From Hydrogenophaga sp. (lineage in GTDB: Bacteria > Pseudomonadota > Gammaproteobacteria > Burkholderiales > Burkholderiaceae_C): a DNA stretch of 64,000 nucleotides. The stretch is taken from the NCBI RefSeq assembly GCF_026125785.1, contig NZ_JAHCKL010000012.1, positions 1 to 64,000 of the forward strand. Direction: 5' to 3'. Shown in pieces: positions 36,732 to 46,275 of the stretch (position 1 is its first letter; each line of letters opens with the position of its first letter). Position numbers and translations under genes: made by a program. The notes under the pieces are model-generated. The model was not told the DNA's origin. It was given only the letters and a program-made list of their open reading frames with translations, and did not search any database.

Positions 36732-37763
36732 ATGAAAGCCGTCGCCAAACTCAAGCCCGAACCCGGCGCCATGGCGCTGATCGACCTCCCGGAGCCGGTG
36801 CGAAAGCCCGGCGAGGTGCTGATCCGCATCGCCGCTGGAGGCATCTGCGGCACCGACGTGGCGATCTGGAAATGGCACGAGGCGGTGGTGGGTCAGTACG
36901 CGCCGTCCTTTCCCCTGATCGTCGGCCACGAGTTCGCCGGCACGGTGGTCGAGACGGACAGCGCGCGTGCGCCTCTGGGCGCCGTGGTCGCGGTGAATCC
37001 TCAGATCGCCTGTGGCCACTGCCGCTATTGCGGCCTGGGCCGGCCCACGCTGTGCGACGACCGCCGCCTGATGGGCGGGCGCATCAACGGCGGCTGGACC
37101 GAATACGTCAGCGTACCGGCATGGAATGTGTTTGCCTTGCCAACGGACATGGACCCCGCGGTCGCGCCTCTGCTGGAGCCGCTCTCGGTGGCCACGCACG
37201 CGGTGCTGGAGCGCGTACCCGTGCGCACCGGCGACGTGGTGGCGGTCATCGGCGCGGGACCCATCGGCATCCTGTGCGCCATCCTTTCGCTCGCGGCAGG
37301 CGCACGCGAAGTGCTGGTCACGGGCGTCACGGCCGACGAAGGCCGGCTGCGCATGGCGCGCGACCTGGGCGCGGTCACCGTGAACGTGGAGGCACAGGAT
37401 CCGTTGCTTTCCCTGCGTGCGCTGCAGGCCGACGGAGCGGACATCGTCTACGAGACCAGCGGCGTTGCGGCCACGCTGGAACAGGCCATCGCCATGACCC
37501 GCCGCGGCGGCAGCGTGGGCCTGATCGGGCTGTGCCAGGGCGCCAGCACCCTCAAGAGCACACCTGTGGTGCTGAAAGAGCTTGCCCTGGTCGGCTCGCG
37601 CGGCTACAACGAAACCACTTGGGCGCTGACCATGACGGTGCTACCCCGCGTGGCAAAGGACGTGATGCGCCTGGTGACGCATCAGGTCGCCTACAAGGAT
37701 TTCGAGCAGGCACTGCAGCTCGTCGAGCGTCGGGAAGGCAGCAAGATCGTGCTGCGCCCGTGA
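36732..37763 (+). CDS. Zinc-dependent alcohol/polyol dehydrogenase (MDR family)
   Basis: A 343-residue medium-chain dehydrogenase. The catalytic zinc site shows Cys of GGICGTDVA and His-Glu of VGHEFAG. Structural zinc Cys are in IACGHCRYCGLGRPTLC. The coenzyme fold has VAVIGAGPIGILCAIL. EPLSVATHAVLERV is typical of sorbitol/threonine-type dehydrogenases. It follows the EthD-like gene by 22 bases and precedes the TRAP genes by 59. Oxidation of a sugar or polyol whose lactone the SMP-30 enzyme opens is a reasonable model. Confidence 0.92.
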   Translation: MKAVAKLKPEPGAMALIDLPEPVRKPGEVLIRIAAGGICGTDVAIWKWHEAVVGQYAPSFPLIVGHEFAGTVVETDSARAPLGAVVAVNPQIACGHCRYCGLGRPTLCDDRRLMGGRINGGWTEYVSVPAWNVFALPTDMDPAVAPLLEPLSVATHAVLERVPVRTGDVVAVIGAGPIGILCAILSLAAGAREVLVTGVTADEGRLRMARDLGAVTVNVEAQDPLLSLRALQADGADIVYETSGVAATLEQAIAMTRRGGSVGLIGLCQGASTLKSTPVVLKELALVGSRGYNETTWALTMTVLPRVAKDVMRLVTHQVAYKDFEQALQLVERREGSKIVLRP

Positions 37764-37822
37764 CGGCAAACCGGTTTCATCACGGCCTCTGGCCCATTCA
37801 ACCAAGCAGAAGGAGACACACC

Positions 37823-38833
37823 ATGAAACTTCGTCAGTTGTTGCTGGCGGCCACGCTGGCCGCCGTAGGCATGAGTGCCGCGCAAGCGCAGATCCAGGAA
37901 CGCACGCTGCGCTTCGGGCACGTGGTGCAGCAGGGCCACCCCATCTCGCTGGGTGTGCAGAAGTTCGGCGAGATCGTCGCGGCCAAGAGCGGCGGCAAGA
38001 TCAAGGTACAGGAACTCGGTGGCGGCACCGTGGGCGGCGAGGCCCAGCAGCTCAGCGCGGTGCAGGGCGGCGTGCAGGACATCACCCTGCCCTCGGCCAC
38101 CATCATGGGCGGCGTGATCAAGGAGTACACGCTGCTGGACATCCCGTTCTCATTCACCAAGGCCGAACAGGTGGACGCACTGGTGGCCGGGCCTTTCGGG
38201 CAGGCCCTCTCGGCCAAACTCGGCGAAAAAGGCCTGGTGGCCCTGGGCTTCTGGGAAACCGGTTTCCGCAACTTCACCAACAGCCGCAAACCCATCGTCA
38301 ACGTGGAAGACCTCAAGGGCTTGCGCCTGCGCGTGATTCCCAACCCGCTGTTCCTCGAAGCGTTCGGCGCACTGGGCACCAACCCTGTGCCCATGGCCTT
38401 CCCCGAGCTGTACGGCGCCCTGGAGTCCAAGGCCATGGACGCGCAGGAAAACCCCTTCGCCGTGGTGCTGACCAGCAAGTTCTACGAGGTGCAGAAGTAC
38501 CTCAGCGTGACCAACCACGTCTACACCGCCAACCCGGTGGTCATCAGCAAGCGCACCTGGGACAAGCTGTCTCCGGCCGAGCAGAAGATCATCCAGGAAG
38601 CTGCCGTCGAGGCGGGCAACTTCCAGAAAACCCTGAGCCGTGAAGCCGCCGGCAAGGCGCGCAAGGAACTGGAGGCCAAGGGCATGCAGATCAACGACGT
38701 GCCGGCCGCGACGCTGGACAAGATGCGCGAGCTCACCAAGCCCGTGGCCGACAAGTTCGCCGCGTCCTACGATCAGGCGATCGTGAACATCTACCGCACG
38801 GAAATCGAAAAGGTCCGGGCCGGCATCAAGTAA
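37823..38833 (+). CDS. TRAP transporter solute-binding protein (DctP family)
   Basis: A 336-residue periplasmic receptor with a signal peptide ending at GMSAAQAQ. DctP marks are FGHVVQQGHPISLGVQKFGE, VNVEDLKGLRLRVIPNPLFL (ligand-binding Arg) and ELYGALESKAMDAQENPF. AAGGAG lies well placed before the ATG. It is first of the three TRAP genes. Ligand probably a sugar acid, by context only. Confidence 0.94.
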   Translation: MKLRQLLLAATLAAVGMSAAQAQIQERTLRFGHVVQQGHPISLGVQKFGEIVAAKSGGKIKVQELGGGTVGGEAQQLSAVQGGVQDITLPSATIMGGVIKEYTLLDIPFSFTKAEQVDALVAGPFGQALSAKLGEKGLVALGFWETGFRNFTNSRKPIVNVEDLKGLRLRVIPNPLFLEAFGALGTNPVPMAFPELYGALESKAMDAQENPFAVVLTSKFYEVQKYLSVTNHVYTANPVVISKRTWDKLSPAEQKIIQEAAVEAGNFQKTLSREAAGKARKELEAKGMQINDVPAATLDKMRELTKPVADKFAASYDQAIVNIYRTEIEKVRAGIK

Positions 38834-38884
38834 GCCCGAGTGGGCTGGCGGGTCCGCCCGCCGGCCCCTGACCGGAAGTCGGAC

Positions 38885-39433
38885 ATGCTGCAAAAATTGC
38901 TCGATGGCATCTGCACGGTGCTCTCTGCCCTGGCCGTTCTCTGCCTGGCCCTGATGGTGGTCATGGTCTTCGGCAACGTCGTGTTGCGCTATGGCTTCAA
39001 CTCTTCCATCCTGGTGTCGGAAGAACTTTCACGCTGGCTCTTCGTCTGGATGACGTTCCTGGGCGCGGTTGTGGCGGTGCGCAAACGCCTGCACCTGGGC
39101 ACGGAAATGCTGGTGGCGCGCCTGCCAGCGCTGGGCAGAAAGATCTGCCTCGTGCTGACACACCTGATCATGATCTATCTGTGCTGGCTCATGCTCGACG
39201 GCGCCTGGCAACAGACCCTCATCAACCTGGGCAGTACCAGTGCGGTGATGCAGGTTTCCATGGCCTGGTTCTTCTCTGCCGGCGTGCTGTTTGCCGTCTT
39301 GTGCATCGTCATCCTGCTGGAGTCGCTCTGGCGCCTGTTCACCGGCCGCATGACCGAAGCCGAACTGGCGGGGCTGTCGGCTTCCGAAGAAGCCTCCGAC
39401 GGCGTCGTGCCGAACACCGGGAGCCCGCGATGA
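38885..39433 (+). CDS. TRAP transporter small permease (DctQ family)
   Basis: A 182-residue protein with four membrane helices and the DctQ signature NVVLRYGFNSSILVSEELSR. I use the ATG 38885; upstream codons do not fit. It overlaps the DctM gene by 4 bases. The hydrophilic tail of about 25 residues is slightly longer than usual. Confidence 0.92.
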   Translation: MLQKLLDGICTVLSALAVLCLALMVVMVFGNVVLRYGFNSSILVSEELSRWLFVWMTFLGAVVAVRKRLHLGTEMLVARLPALGRKICLVLTHLIMIYLCWLMLDGAWQQTLINLGSTSAVMQVSMAWFFSAGVLFAVLCIVILLESLWRLFTGRMTEAELAGLSASEEASDGVVPNTGSPR

Positions 39434-40710
39434 TCATTTCCATCTTCCTCGGCACGCTGCTGGGCACCATGGCGCTGGGTGTGCCGATCGCGTTCGCGCT
39501 GCTGGCCTGTGGTGCCGCGCTGATGTGGCACATGGACATGTTCGACGCGCAGATCCTGGCGCAGAACACCATCGAGGGTGCCAACAGTTTTCCGTTGCTC
39601 GCGGTGCCTTTCTTCATGCTGGCAGGCGAAGTCATGAACGCGGGCGGCCTCTCGCGCCGCATCGTGAACTTTGCGATGACGCTCGTCGGCCACGTCAAAG
39701 GTGGACTGGGCTACGTGGGCATCATGGCCGCCGTGATCATGGCGTCGCTCTCCGGCTCGGCGGTGGCCGATGCCGCCGCACTCGCAGCTCTGCTGCTGCC
39801 CATGATGAAACGCGCCGGCTACGACCCTGCGCGGTCGGCCGGCCTGCTGTCTTCGGCCAGCATCATCGCGCCCATCATCCCGCCTTCCATCGGCTTCGTG
39901 ATTTTTGGCGTCGCGGCCAATGTCTCCATCTCCAAGCTCTTTCTGGCCGGCATTGCCCCCGGCATCATGCTGGGCGCTGCCCTGTGGTTCACCTGGTGGT
40001 GGCTGGTGCGCAAGGACAAGCTGGAAGCCCCGCCGCGCGCCAGTCGCGCGGAGGTCTTCGCCGCCTTCAAGGACGCCACCTTTGCACTGGTGTTGCCGGT
40101 CATCGTCGTCGTAGGGCTGAAGTTCGGTGTCTTCACACCGACCGAAGCGGCGGTGGTGGCGGCGGTGTACGCGCTGTTCATCTCCCTCGTGGTCTACCGT
40201 GAACTCAAGCTGTCCCAGCTCTACGGCCTTTTCCTCGCTGCCGCGCAGACCACCGCAGTGATCATGTTCCTGGTGGCCGCGGCCATGGTTTCGGCCTGGA
40301 TGATCACGGTGGCCAACCTGCCAGCGGAGATCGTGAGCCTGCTGCAGCCGCTGCTGGACAACCCCACGCTGCTGATGTTTGCCATCATGGTCCTGGTCAT
40401 GCTGGTGGGGACCGCGATGGACATGGCCCCCACCATCCTGATCCTCACTCCCGTGCTCATGCCCATCGTCAAGGCCGCCGGCATCGACCCGGTGTACTTC
40501 GGGGTGCTGTTCATGATCAACAACGCCATCGGCCTGATCACGCCCCCCGTGGGCACGGTGCTCAGCACGGTGGCGGGGGTGGGCAAGATCAGCATGGACC
40601 AGGTCACGCGCGGCGTGCTGCCCTTCATGATCGCCCAGTTCGGCGTGTTGTTCCTGCTGGTGCTGTTCCCCTCGCTGGTCACGGTGCCCGCAAGGTGGCT
40701 GCATGGCTGA
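39430..40710 (+). CDS. TRAP transporter large permease (DctM family)
   Basis: A 426-residue DctM subunit with about 12 helices. Marks are FPLLAVPFFMLAGEVMNAGG, ASLSGSAVADAAALAALLLP, IIAPIIPPSIGFVIFG and NAIGLITPPVGTVLS. The ATG at 39430 overlaps dctQ (ATGA). It ends the locus. Confidence 0.95.
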   Translation: MIISIFLGTLLGTMALGVPIAFALLACGAALMWHMDMFDAQILAQNTIEGANSFPLLAVPFFMLAGEVMNAGGLSRRIVNFAMTLVGHVKGGLGYVGIMAAVIMASLSGSAVADAAALAALLLPMMKRAGYDPARSAGLLSSASIIAPIIPPSIGFVIFGVAANVSISKLFLAGIAPGIMLGAALWFTWWWLVRKDKLEAPPRASRAEVFAAFKDATFALVLPVIVVVGLKFGVFTPTEAAVVAAVYALFISLVVYRELKLSQLYGLFLAAAQTTAVIMFLVAAAMVSAWMITVANLPAEIVSLLQPLLDNPTLLMFAIMVLVMLVGTAMDMAPTILILTPVLMPIVKAAGIDPVYFGVLFMINNAIGLITPPVGTVLSTVAGVGKISMDQVTRGVLPFMIAQFGVLFLLVLFPSLVTVPARWLHG

Positions 40711-40782
40711 GCCGGCGACGGGCATGCTGCGCTAAGCTCGGGGCATGCGGGCCCGGTGGACGGCCTGCCCAGGAGCCTTCAC

Positions 40783-41034
40783 ATGAGCCTGTCATCCCTG
40801 CGCGTGGTGTTCGTGTTCCATCCGGACGACCAGGACTGGATACGGCGATCGGCTGTTCCCGTGCCCCAGTTCTGGCAGGGGCACCCGGTGCCGCCCGCGC
40901 GCGGCGACGTGGTGCGTTTCGGCGGACGCCAGTTCACCATCCAGGGCCGGCTCTGGGAACAGGATGGCGACTCCGTCACGCTCCGGCTGTACATGAGTTC
41001 CGCCCACGCACCGAGCGACACCATCTTCGGCTGA
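40783..41034 (+). CDS. Small hypothetical protein (83 aa)
   Basis: AGGAG sits 8 bases before the ATG. The sequence looks like a compact beta protein (LRVVFVFHPDDQDWIRRSA, DVVRFGGRQFTIQGRLWEQD, SVTLRLYMSS). No family recognised and no signal peptide. Probably a single transcript between the TRAP locus and the convergent haemoglobin gene. Confidence 0.65.
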   Translation: MSLSSLRVVFVFHPDDQDWIRRSAVPVPQFWQGHPVPPARGDVVRFGGRQFTIQGRLWEQDGDSVTLRLYMSSAHAPSDTIFG

Positions 41035-41046
41035 AGCCGCACCGCC

Positions 41047-41466
41047 TCAACCGGGCGAGTTGCGCATCCAGTCGGCGGTCTGGAAGAAGCTGCCACGCAG
41101 GCGCTCCCGAAGAACCGGGTCCACGCCCGTCTCCCCCATGGCCTGGTCCATGCACGCCAGCCACTGGTCGCGTTCGACGATGCCGATCACGAAAGGCATG
41201 TGCCGCGCCCGCAGGCGCGGGTGGCCAAAGCGGTCGGTGTAGTGCTGAGGCCCGCCCAGCCAGCCGCAAAGGAACCAGAACAGCTTCTGCCGCGCGCTCT
41301 CCAGCGTGCTGCCATGCGCCGCCCGCAGCTCGCGGTAGCGCGGCTCGATGTCCATGAGGTCGTAGAAGCGCTCGACGAGCGCATGCACGCGCGCCTCGCC
41401 GCCGATCCACTCGAACGGGGTGTCGTAGGGAGATTTCTGGTCAGCCTGCATGGGTTCCGCCGTCAC
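41047..41466 (-). CDS. Group II truncated haemoglobin
   Basis: A 139-residue 2/2 globin of group II. Marks are FEWIGGEARVHALVERFYDL (B-helix Tyr), GWLGGPQHYTDRFGHPRLRA and the proximal His of RARHMPF, and the G-helix Trp of RDQWLACMDQ. This subfamily binds O2 tightly. The start could also be Met 6. It directly follows the FtsX-type permease gene (ends touching), perhaps co-transcribed. No NsrR-type palindrome was noticed beside it, unlike the group III globin at 4.5 kb. Confidence 0.92.
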   Translation of the reverse strand: MTAEPMQADQKSPYDTPFEWIGGEARVHALVERFYDLMDIEPRYRELRAAHGSTLESARQKLFWFLCGWLGGPQHYTDRFGHPRLRARHMPFVIGIVERDQWLACMDQAMGETGVDPVLRERLRGSFFQTADWMRNSPG

Positions 41467-44022
41467 TCACAGCGCGGCCTTGCGCAAGGTCTCCACCACC
41501 GGGGTGCGCAGCACGCTGCGCAAGCCCCACCAGCCCGCCGCCAGCGCGAGCAGTGCGCCGGCCAGAGACCCGGCCAGAGGCACCCAGGGTGAGGCGGTCC
41601 AGGTGAACTCGAAGGCGAAACGCGCCAGTGCCCAGCCCACGGCCACCGCGACCACGGAAGCCAGGAAACCCGCCAGCAGGCCCACACCCAGCAGTTCGAT
41701 GCGCTGCACCTGGCGCAGCAGCCCGGACCCGGCACCCACCGCGCGCAGGATGGCGAACTCGCGTTCGCGCTCGCCGCGCGTGGCCGTCACCGCCGAGAGC
41801 AGCACCACCAAACCGGCCGCCAGCGTGAAGGCAAACAGAAACTCCACCGCACCGATCACCTGGCCCAGCACCCGCTGCACCTGCGCAATGGTCTGGCTCA
41901 GGTCGACGTTGGTGATGTTCGGGAATTGGCGCACCAGGGCATTGTCGAAACCGCTGGCGGCACCCGGTGCTGCGTCTGGCGCGCGGAACGCGCTGATGTA
42001 GGTCACCGGCACGTCGGCCATCTTCGCCATGGGAAACAGCACGAAGAAATTCACCCGCATGGAGCCCCAGTCCACCTTGCGCAGGCTGGTGATGCGGCCT
42101 TCGGTGAGCTGGCCCGCGATGTCGAAGCTCAGCCGGTCGCCCAGCTTGAGGCCGAGCTCCTCGGCCAGCCCCTCCTCCACACTGAGGCCGTCGGCCTCGT
42201 TGGCCTGCCAGCGGCCGGCCACCACCGGGTTGTGCTCAGGCAGCGCATCGGTATGGGAGAGGTTGAACTCGCGGTCCACCAGGCGCTGAGCGCGGTCGGA
42301 GGCAAAGTCTTCCGGCTGGACCTGCTGGCCGTTGATGCGCACCAGGCGCCCCCGGATCATGGGGTACCAGTCGTAGCGCTGCACGCCGGCGGCGCGCAGC
42401 GCCTGCTGGAACGCCTCGCTCTGTTCAGGCTGCACGTTGATCACGAAGCGGTTGGGCGCATCCGGCGGCGTGGCGTTGCGCCAACTGGCGACGAGGTCCG
42501 TGCGCAGCAGCACCAGCAGCACCAGGGCCAGCAAGCCAACCGCCAGGGCACTGATCTGCACCACCGCGAAAGCCGGGCGTGCGCCGAGCTGGCGCGTGGC
42601 CATGACCAGCGCACGCGGTGCGGTAGCCTCGTTGACGCTGGCGCGCAGCAGGCGCACCGCCGCGTAGCTGGCCGCCGCGAAGAGCAGTACCGCCCCGGCG
42701 AACCCGCCGACGGCGATCGCACCCAGCAGAAGATCGCGGCTGGCCGCCAGCAGCAAGGCCGCGAAACCCGCCATGCCCAGGGCCAGCACCGCCAGCGAAG
42801 CGGGCTTGAGCTGGCCGACATCGCGGCGGATCACGCGCAGCGGCGGCACGCGCGCGAGCTGCAGCACAGGCGGCAGGCCAAACGCCATCATCAGCGTCAG
42901 GCCCATGCCCAGGCCCAGCAGCACCGGCGCGACACCCGGCGCGGGCAGACTGGCGTCCACCAGCCCGGCCAGCAGCAGCACGAAGACATGGTGCACCGCG
43001 TAGCCGATGGCCACGCCCGCCGCGCTGGCCAGCAGACCGGTCAGCGCGAATTCAAAGGTGTAGGCGCGCGCCATGGTGCCTTGCGACAGGCCCAGCACGC
43101 GCAGCATGGCGCAGTCGTCCAGGTGGCGCTGCGCGAAGCCCCTGGCGGCGATCGCCACCGCCACGGCGCACAGCAGCGCCGCCAGCAGCGCCACCAGATT
43201 GAGGAATTTCTCGGCCCGCGCCAGGGTCTGCTGCATCTCCGGCCGCCCGCCCTCCAGCGACTCCAGCCGCAAGCCGCGAACATCCGGCTTGTGGACTTCC
43301 TGGTCAGCCCAACGGATGAACTGGGCCACGCGGGCGTCCTCGCCGGCCACCGCGAAACGGTAGTTGATGCGGCTGGCTGGCTGCACCAGAGCAGTGGCCG
43401 CCAGGTCGGCGCGGTTGATCATGACGCGCGGCGCAAAGCTCATGAAACCCGCGCCACGGTCGGGCTCGACCACGACCACGCGGGCAATGCGCAGCGTGGC
43501 GTCGCCCAGCAGCAGCGGGTCGCCCATCTTCAGGTCCAGCGCCACGAGCAGCGCGGCATCCACCCACACCGTGCCGGGCTGCGGAATGTCGCGCGTCGGG
43601 GCATCGACGGCCTGCGGGCCTTCCGCCACCCTCAGGCTGCCGCGCAGTGGATAGCCTTCCCCCACCACCTTGAGCGCCACCAGCCGCGCGGCGCCCCCTT
43701 CTTCGTCACGGGCCCGTCCCATGGTGGGAAAGTCCAGCGTATGCGTGGAGGACAGCCCCAGGGCGCGTGCCTGCGCCTCGAAGGCTGGTGGCGTCGGGTT
43801 GTCGCTGCGCACCACCGCATCCCCCCCGATCAGCGCCCGGGCGTCCCGGGCCAAGCCACCCTGCAGCCGGTCGGCAAAAAACCCCACCGCCGTCAGCGCC
43901 GCCACCGCCAGCGTCACCGCCAGCAGCAACAGCCGCAACTCACCCGCCCGCCAGTCGCGCAGGAGCGAGGACCAGCCCAGGGTCCAGAAACGAATGGGCA
44001 ACGGCGCTGGATGGGTGTTCAT
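41467..44022 (-). CDS. Large FtsX/YbbP-type ABC permease
   Basis: An 851-residue membrane protein with the ten-helix layout of YbbP-type permeases. There is one N-terminal helix (LRLLLLAVTLAVAALTAVGF), a periplasmic domain, FtsX domain 1 (about 265-385), a central pair of helices, a second periplasmic domain (about 520-715) and FtsX domain 2 (about 725-845). Relatives pair with a YbbA-like ATPase in lipoprotein or lipid handling, but no ATPase gene is adjacent here. I use the ATG 44022 (MNTHPAPLPIRF). The longer frame adds an unlikely leader. Confidence 0.9.
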   Translation of the reverse strand: MNTHPAPLPIRFWTLGWSSLLRDWRAGELRLLLLAVTLAVAALTAVGFFADRLQGGLARDARALIGGDAVVRSDNPTPPAFEAQARALGLSSTHTLDFPTMGRARDEEGGAARLVALKVVGEGYPLRGSLRVAEGPQAVDAPTRDIPQPGTVWVDAALLVALDLKMGDPLLLGDATLRIARVVVVEPDRGAGFMSFAPRVMINRADLAATALVQPASRINYRFAVAGEDARVAQFIRWADQEVHKPDVRGLRLESLEGGRPEMQQTLARAEKFLNLVALLAALLCAVAVAIAARGFAQRHLDDCAMLRVLGLSQGTMARAYTFEFALTGLLASAAGVAIGYAVHHVFVLLLAGLVDASLPAPGVAPVLLGLGMGLTLMMAFGLPPVLQLARVPPLRVIRRDVGQLKPASLAVLALGMAGFAALLLAASRDLLLGAIAVGGFAGAVLLFAAASYAAVRLLRASVNEATAPRALVMATRQLGARPAFAVVQISALAVGLLALVLLVLLRTDLVASWRNATPPDAPNRFVINVQPEQSEAFQQALRAAGVQRYDWYPMIRGRLVRINGQQVQPEDFASDRAQRLVDREFNLSHTDALPEHNPVVAGRWQANEADGLSVEEGLAEELGLKLGDRLSFDIAGQLTEGRITSLRKVDWGSMRVNFFVLFPMAKMADVPVTYISAFRAPDAAPGAASGFDNALVRQFPNITNVDLSQTIAQVQRVLGQVIGAVEFLFAFTLAAGLVVLLSAVTATRGEREREFAILRAVGAGSGLLRQVQRIELLGVGLLAGFLASVVAVAVGWALARFAFEFTWTASPWVPLAGSLAGALLALAAGWWGLRSVLRTPVVETLRKAAL

Positions 44023-44119
44023 GGCCCCGTACCTTATCGCATCGAAAAAACCCACACAGAAGACGCGCCACGACCCTGGCGCGCGAAGACCCCGCTGGAG
44101 TCCCGCGGCGCAGGGGAAT

Positions 44120-44752
44120 CTACTTGGTGCCGAAGATGCGGTCGCCCGCATCGCCCAGTCCGGGCACGATGTAGCCGTGCTCGTTGAGTCCCCGGTCCAC
44201 CGCCGGGGTGTACACCGGCACGTCCGGGTGGGCGTCGTGGAAGGTCTTGAGGCCTTGCGGGCAGGTCACCAGACAGACGAAGCGGATGGAACGCGGACCG
44301 GTCTTCTTGAGCCGCTCGACCGCCGCCACCGCCGAGTTGCCGGTGGCCAGCATGGGGTCGAGCACCAGCACGTCGCGCTCGTGCATGTCCTGCGGCATCT
44401 TGAAGTAGTACTCCACCGCCTGCAGCGTGGCCGGGTCGCGGTAGAGGCCGATGTGACCCACGCGCGCGCCGGGAATCACCTGCAGCATGCCATCGAGAAA
44501 ACCGTTGCCGGCGCGCAGGATGGACGCCAGCACGATCTTCTTGCCATCGATCACGCGCGCGCGCATCTTCTCCAGCGGCGTCTCGATCTCGATGTCCTGC
44601 ATGGGCATGTCGCGGGTGATCTCGTACGCCAGCAGCGCACTGAGCTCATGCACCAGCTCGCGGAAGCTCTTGGTGCTGGTGTCCTTGCGGCGCATGAGTG
44701 TGAGCTTGTGCTGCACCAGCGGGTGGTCGATGACGTGGACGTCTCTGCTCAT
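44120..44752 (-). CDS. upp: Uracil phosphoribosyltransferase
   Basis: A 210-residue salvage enzyme converting uracil and PRPP to UMP. The PRPP loop is [19 protein letters not shown]; the uracil-binding end is [22 protein letters not shown] use the ATG 44752 ([20 protein letters not shown]); the frame to 45268 is antisense to the response regulator. No pyrimidine transporter is next to it. Confidence 0.97.
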   Translation of the reverse strand: MSRDVHVIDHPLVQHKLTLMRRKDTSTKSFRELVHELSALLAYEITRDMPMQDIEIETPLEKMRARVIDGKKIVLASILRAGNGFLDGMLQVIPGARVGHIGLYRDPATLQAVEYYFKMPQDMHERDVLVLDPMLATGNSAVAAVERLKKTGPRSIRFVCLVTCPQGLKTFHDAHPDVPVYTPAVDRGLNEHGYIVPGLGDAGDRIFGTK

Positions 44753-44864
44753 GGAAGGTCTTTCGGCGAGGAAACGGAGGGATGCGGCACAGGGCACGCG
44801 AACGTTGCCGAGTGTATGTCCGAAGCCAGGCGCAGGCGCCTGCAACGGTGGCTTCGTCCGTAGA

Positions 44865-46259
44865 ATGCCCCGCGTGGAGACCACGATATTCCCCCCCGCC
44901 CCCGAGAAAAGCCTGGAAGGCTGGCCGGACTGGTCGATCCTGATCGTCGACGACGAGCAGGGCATGCTCAACTTCCTGGTGAAGACGCTGGCGCCGCGCT
45001 GCCATTTCGTCATGAGCGCGGGCAGCGCCGAGGAAGGCGCGCAATGGCTGCGCGGCCACCATGTGGACCTGGTCATCCTGGACATCTCCCTGCCGGGCAA
45101 GAGTGGCGTGGCCTGGCTCAAGGAGTTGCGTGAACAGGGTTTCACGGGCGAGGTGATCCTGATCACGGCCTTCGCCGACCTGGACACCGCCATCGAGGCG
45201 CTGCGCGCGGGCGCCTCCGATTTCATCCTCAAGCCCTTCCGGGTGCCGCAGATCCTCAACGCGGTCAAGCAGTGCTACGAGCGCTCGCGCCTGCGGCGCG
45301 AGAACTTCGTGCTGCGGCGTGCGGTCACCAGCACACCCGGGCGCGGGGCACTGGTGGGTTCGTCTGAGGCGTTGCAACGTCTGCGCGAATCGGTCACAAG
45401 GGTGGCGGCGGTCAACAGCACCGTGCTGCTCCAGGGCGAATCGGGCACCGGCAAGGAACTGGTGGCGCGTGAACTGCACGCACTGAGCAGCCGCGCGGCG
45501 GGCCCGTTCGTGCCGGTCAACTGCGCCGCCGTGTCCCCCGAGCTCATCGAAAGCGAGTTGTTTGGCCACGCCAAGGGCGCCTTCCATGGCGCGACGCGCG
45601 CGCGCGACGGCCTGTTCCACTACGCCCAGGGCGGCACGCTGTTCCTCGACGAGATCGCCGAGCTCCCGCTGCCCATCCAGGCCACGCTGTTGCGCGCCAT
45701 CGAAGACCTGAACATCCGACCCGTGGGCAGCGAACAACTGGTGCCGCTGAACCTGCGCATCGTCGCCGCGACCAACCGCCAACTGAGCGAGGAGGTGGCG
45801 GCTGGCCGCTTCCGCAAGGACCTTTATTTCCGCCTGCAGGTGGTGGACCTGACATTGCCGCCGCTGCGCGAACACAAGGCAGACATCGCCGAGCTGGTGG
45901 CGCATTTCATGGCCCAGTTGGCGCCGTCGCTGGGCGTGGAGCCGCTGGCCATCAGCGAACGGGAAATGGACTTCCTGCGCCAATACGACTGGCCGGGCAA
46001 TGTGCGCGAATTGCGCAACCTGATCGAGCGCTCCCTGATCCTGGGCAGCCTCAACGTGTCCGCGCTCTACCCGGGCGTGCGTCCGGCGCCAGACAGCGGT
46101 GTGGCACCGCTGGTCCCCACCGACCTGCACACGCTGGAGAAGATGCACATTCTCTCGGTGCTGGACTCGGTGCAGGGAGACAAGACCCGCGCGGCGCAGT
46201 TGCTGGGCGTCTCTCGGCGCACACTGGAGCGGCGTGTGGCCGAATGGGGCTCCGCGTGA
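44865..46259 (+). CDS. NtrC-type response regulator with altered GAFTGA loop
   Basis: A 464-residue protein. The receiver (about 23-140) has D29, D30, phosphoacceptor D73, T101 and K123. AAA+ follows (about 162-395, Walker A GESGTGKE at 191-198, Walker B GGTLFLDE) and a Fis-type helix-turn-helix ([20 protein letters not shown]). The sigma-54 contact loop reads GAFHGA (238-243; 45576-45593), with His for the key Thr, which most sigma-54 activators do not tolerate. It may work with a variant interface or without sigma-54. The start may instead be the GTG at 44874. The kinase gene follows after 16 bases. Confidence 0.9.
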   Translation: MPRVETTIFPPAPEKSLEGWPDWSILIVDDEQGMLNFLVKTLAPRCHFVMSAGSAEEGAQWLRGHHVDLVILDISLPGKSGVAWLKELREQGFTGEVILITAFADLDTAIEALRAGASDFILKPFRVPQILNAVKQCYERSRLRRENFVLRRAVTSTPGRGALVGSSEALQRLRESVTRVAAVNSTVLLQGESGTGKELVARELHALSSRAAGPFVPVNCAAVSPELIESELFGHAKGAFHGATRARDGLFHYAQGGTLFLDEIAELPLPIQATLLRAIEDLNIRPVGSEQLVPLNLRIVAATNRQLSEEVAAGRFRKDLYFRLQVVDLTLPPLREHKADIAELVAHFMAQLAPSLGVEPLAISEREMDFLRQYDWPGNVRELRNLIERSLILGSLNVSALYPGVRPAPDSGVAPLVPTDLHTLEKMHILSVLDSVQGDKTRAAQLLGVSRRTLERRVAEWGSA

Positions 46260-46275
46260 GCGGGCGCACCTGCCC

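Noticed and set aside
41926-44187. 753-codon frame on the plus strand
   Set aside because: Antisense to the FtsX-type permease; repeated H/Q/R-rich sequence with no fold signature.
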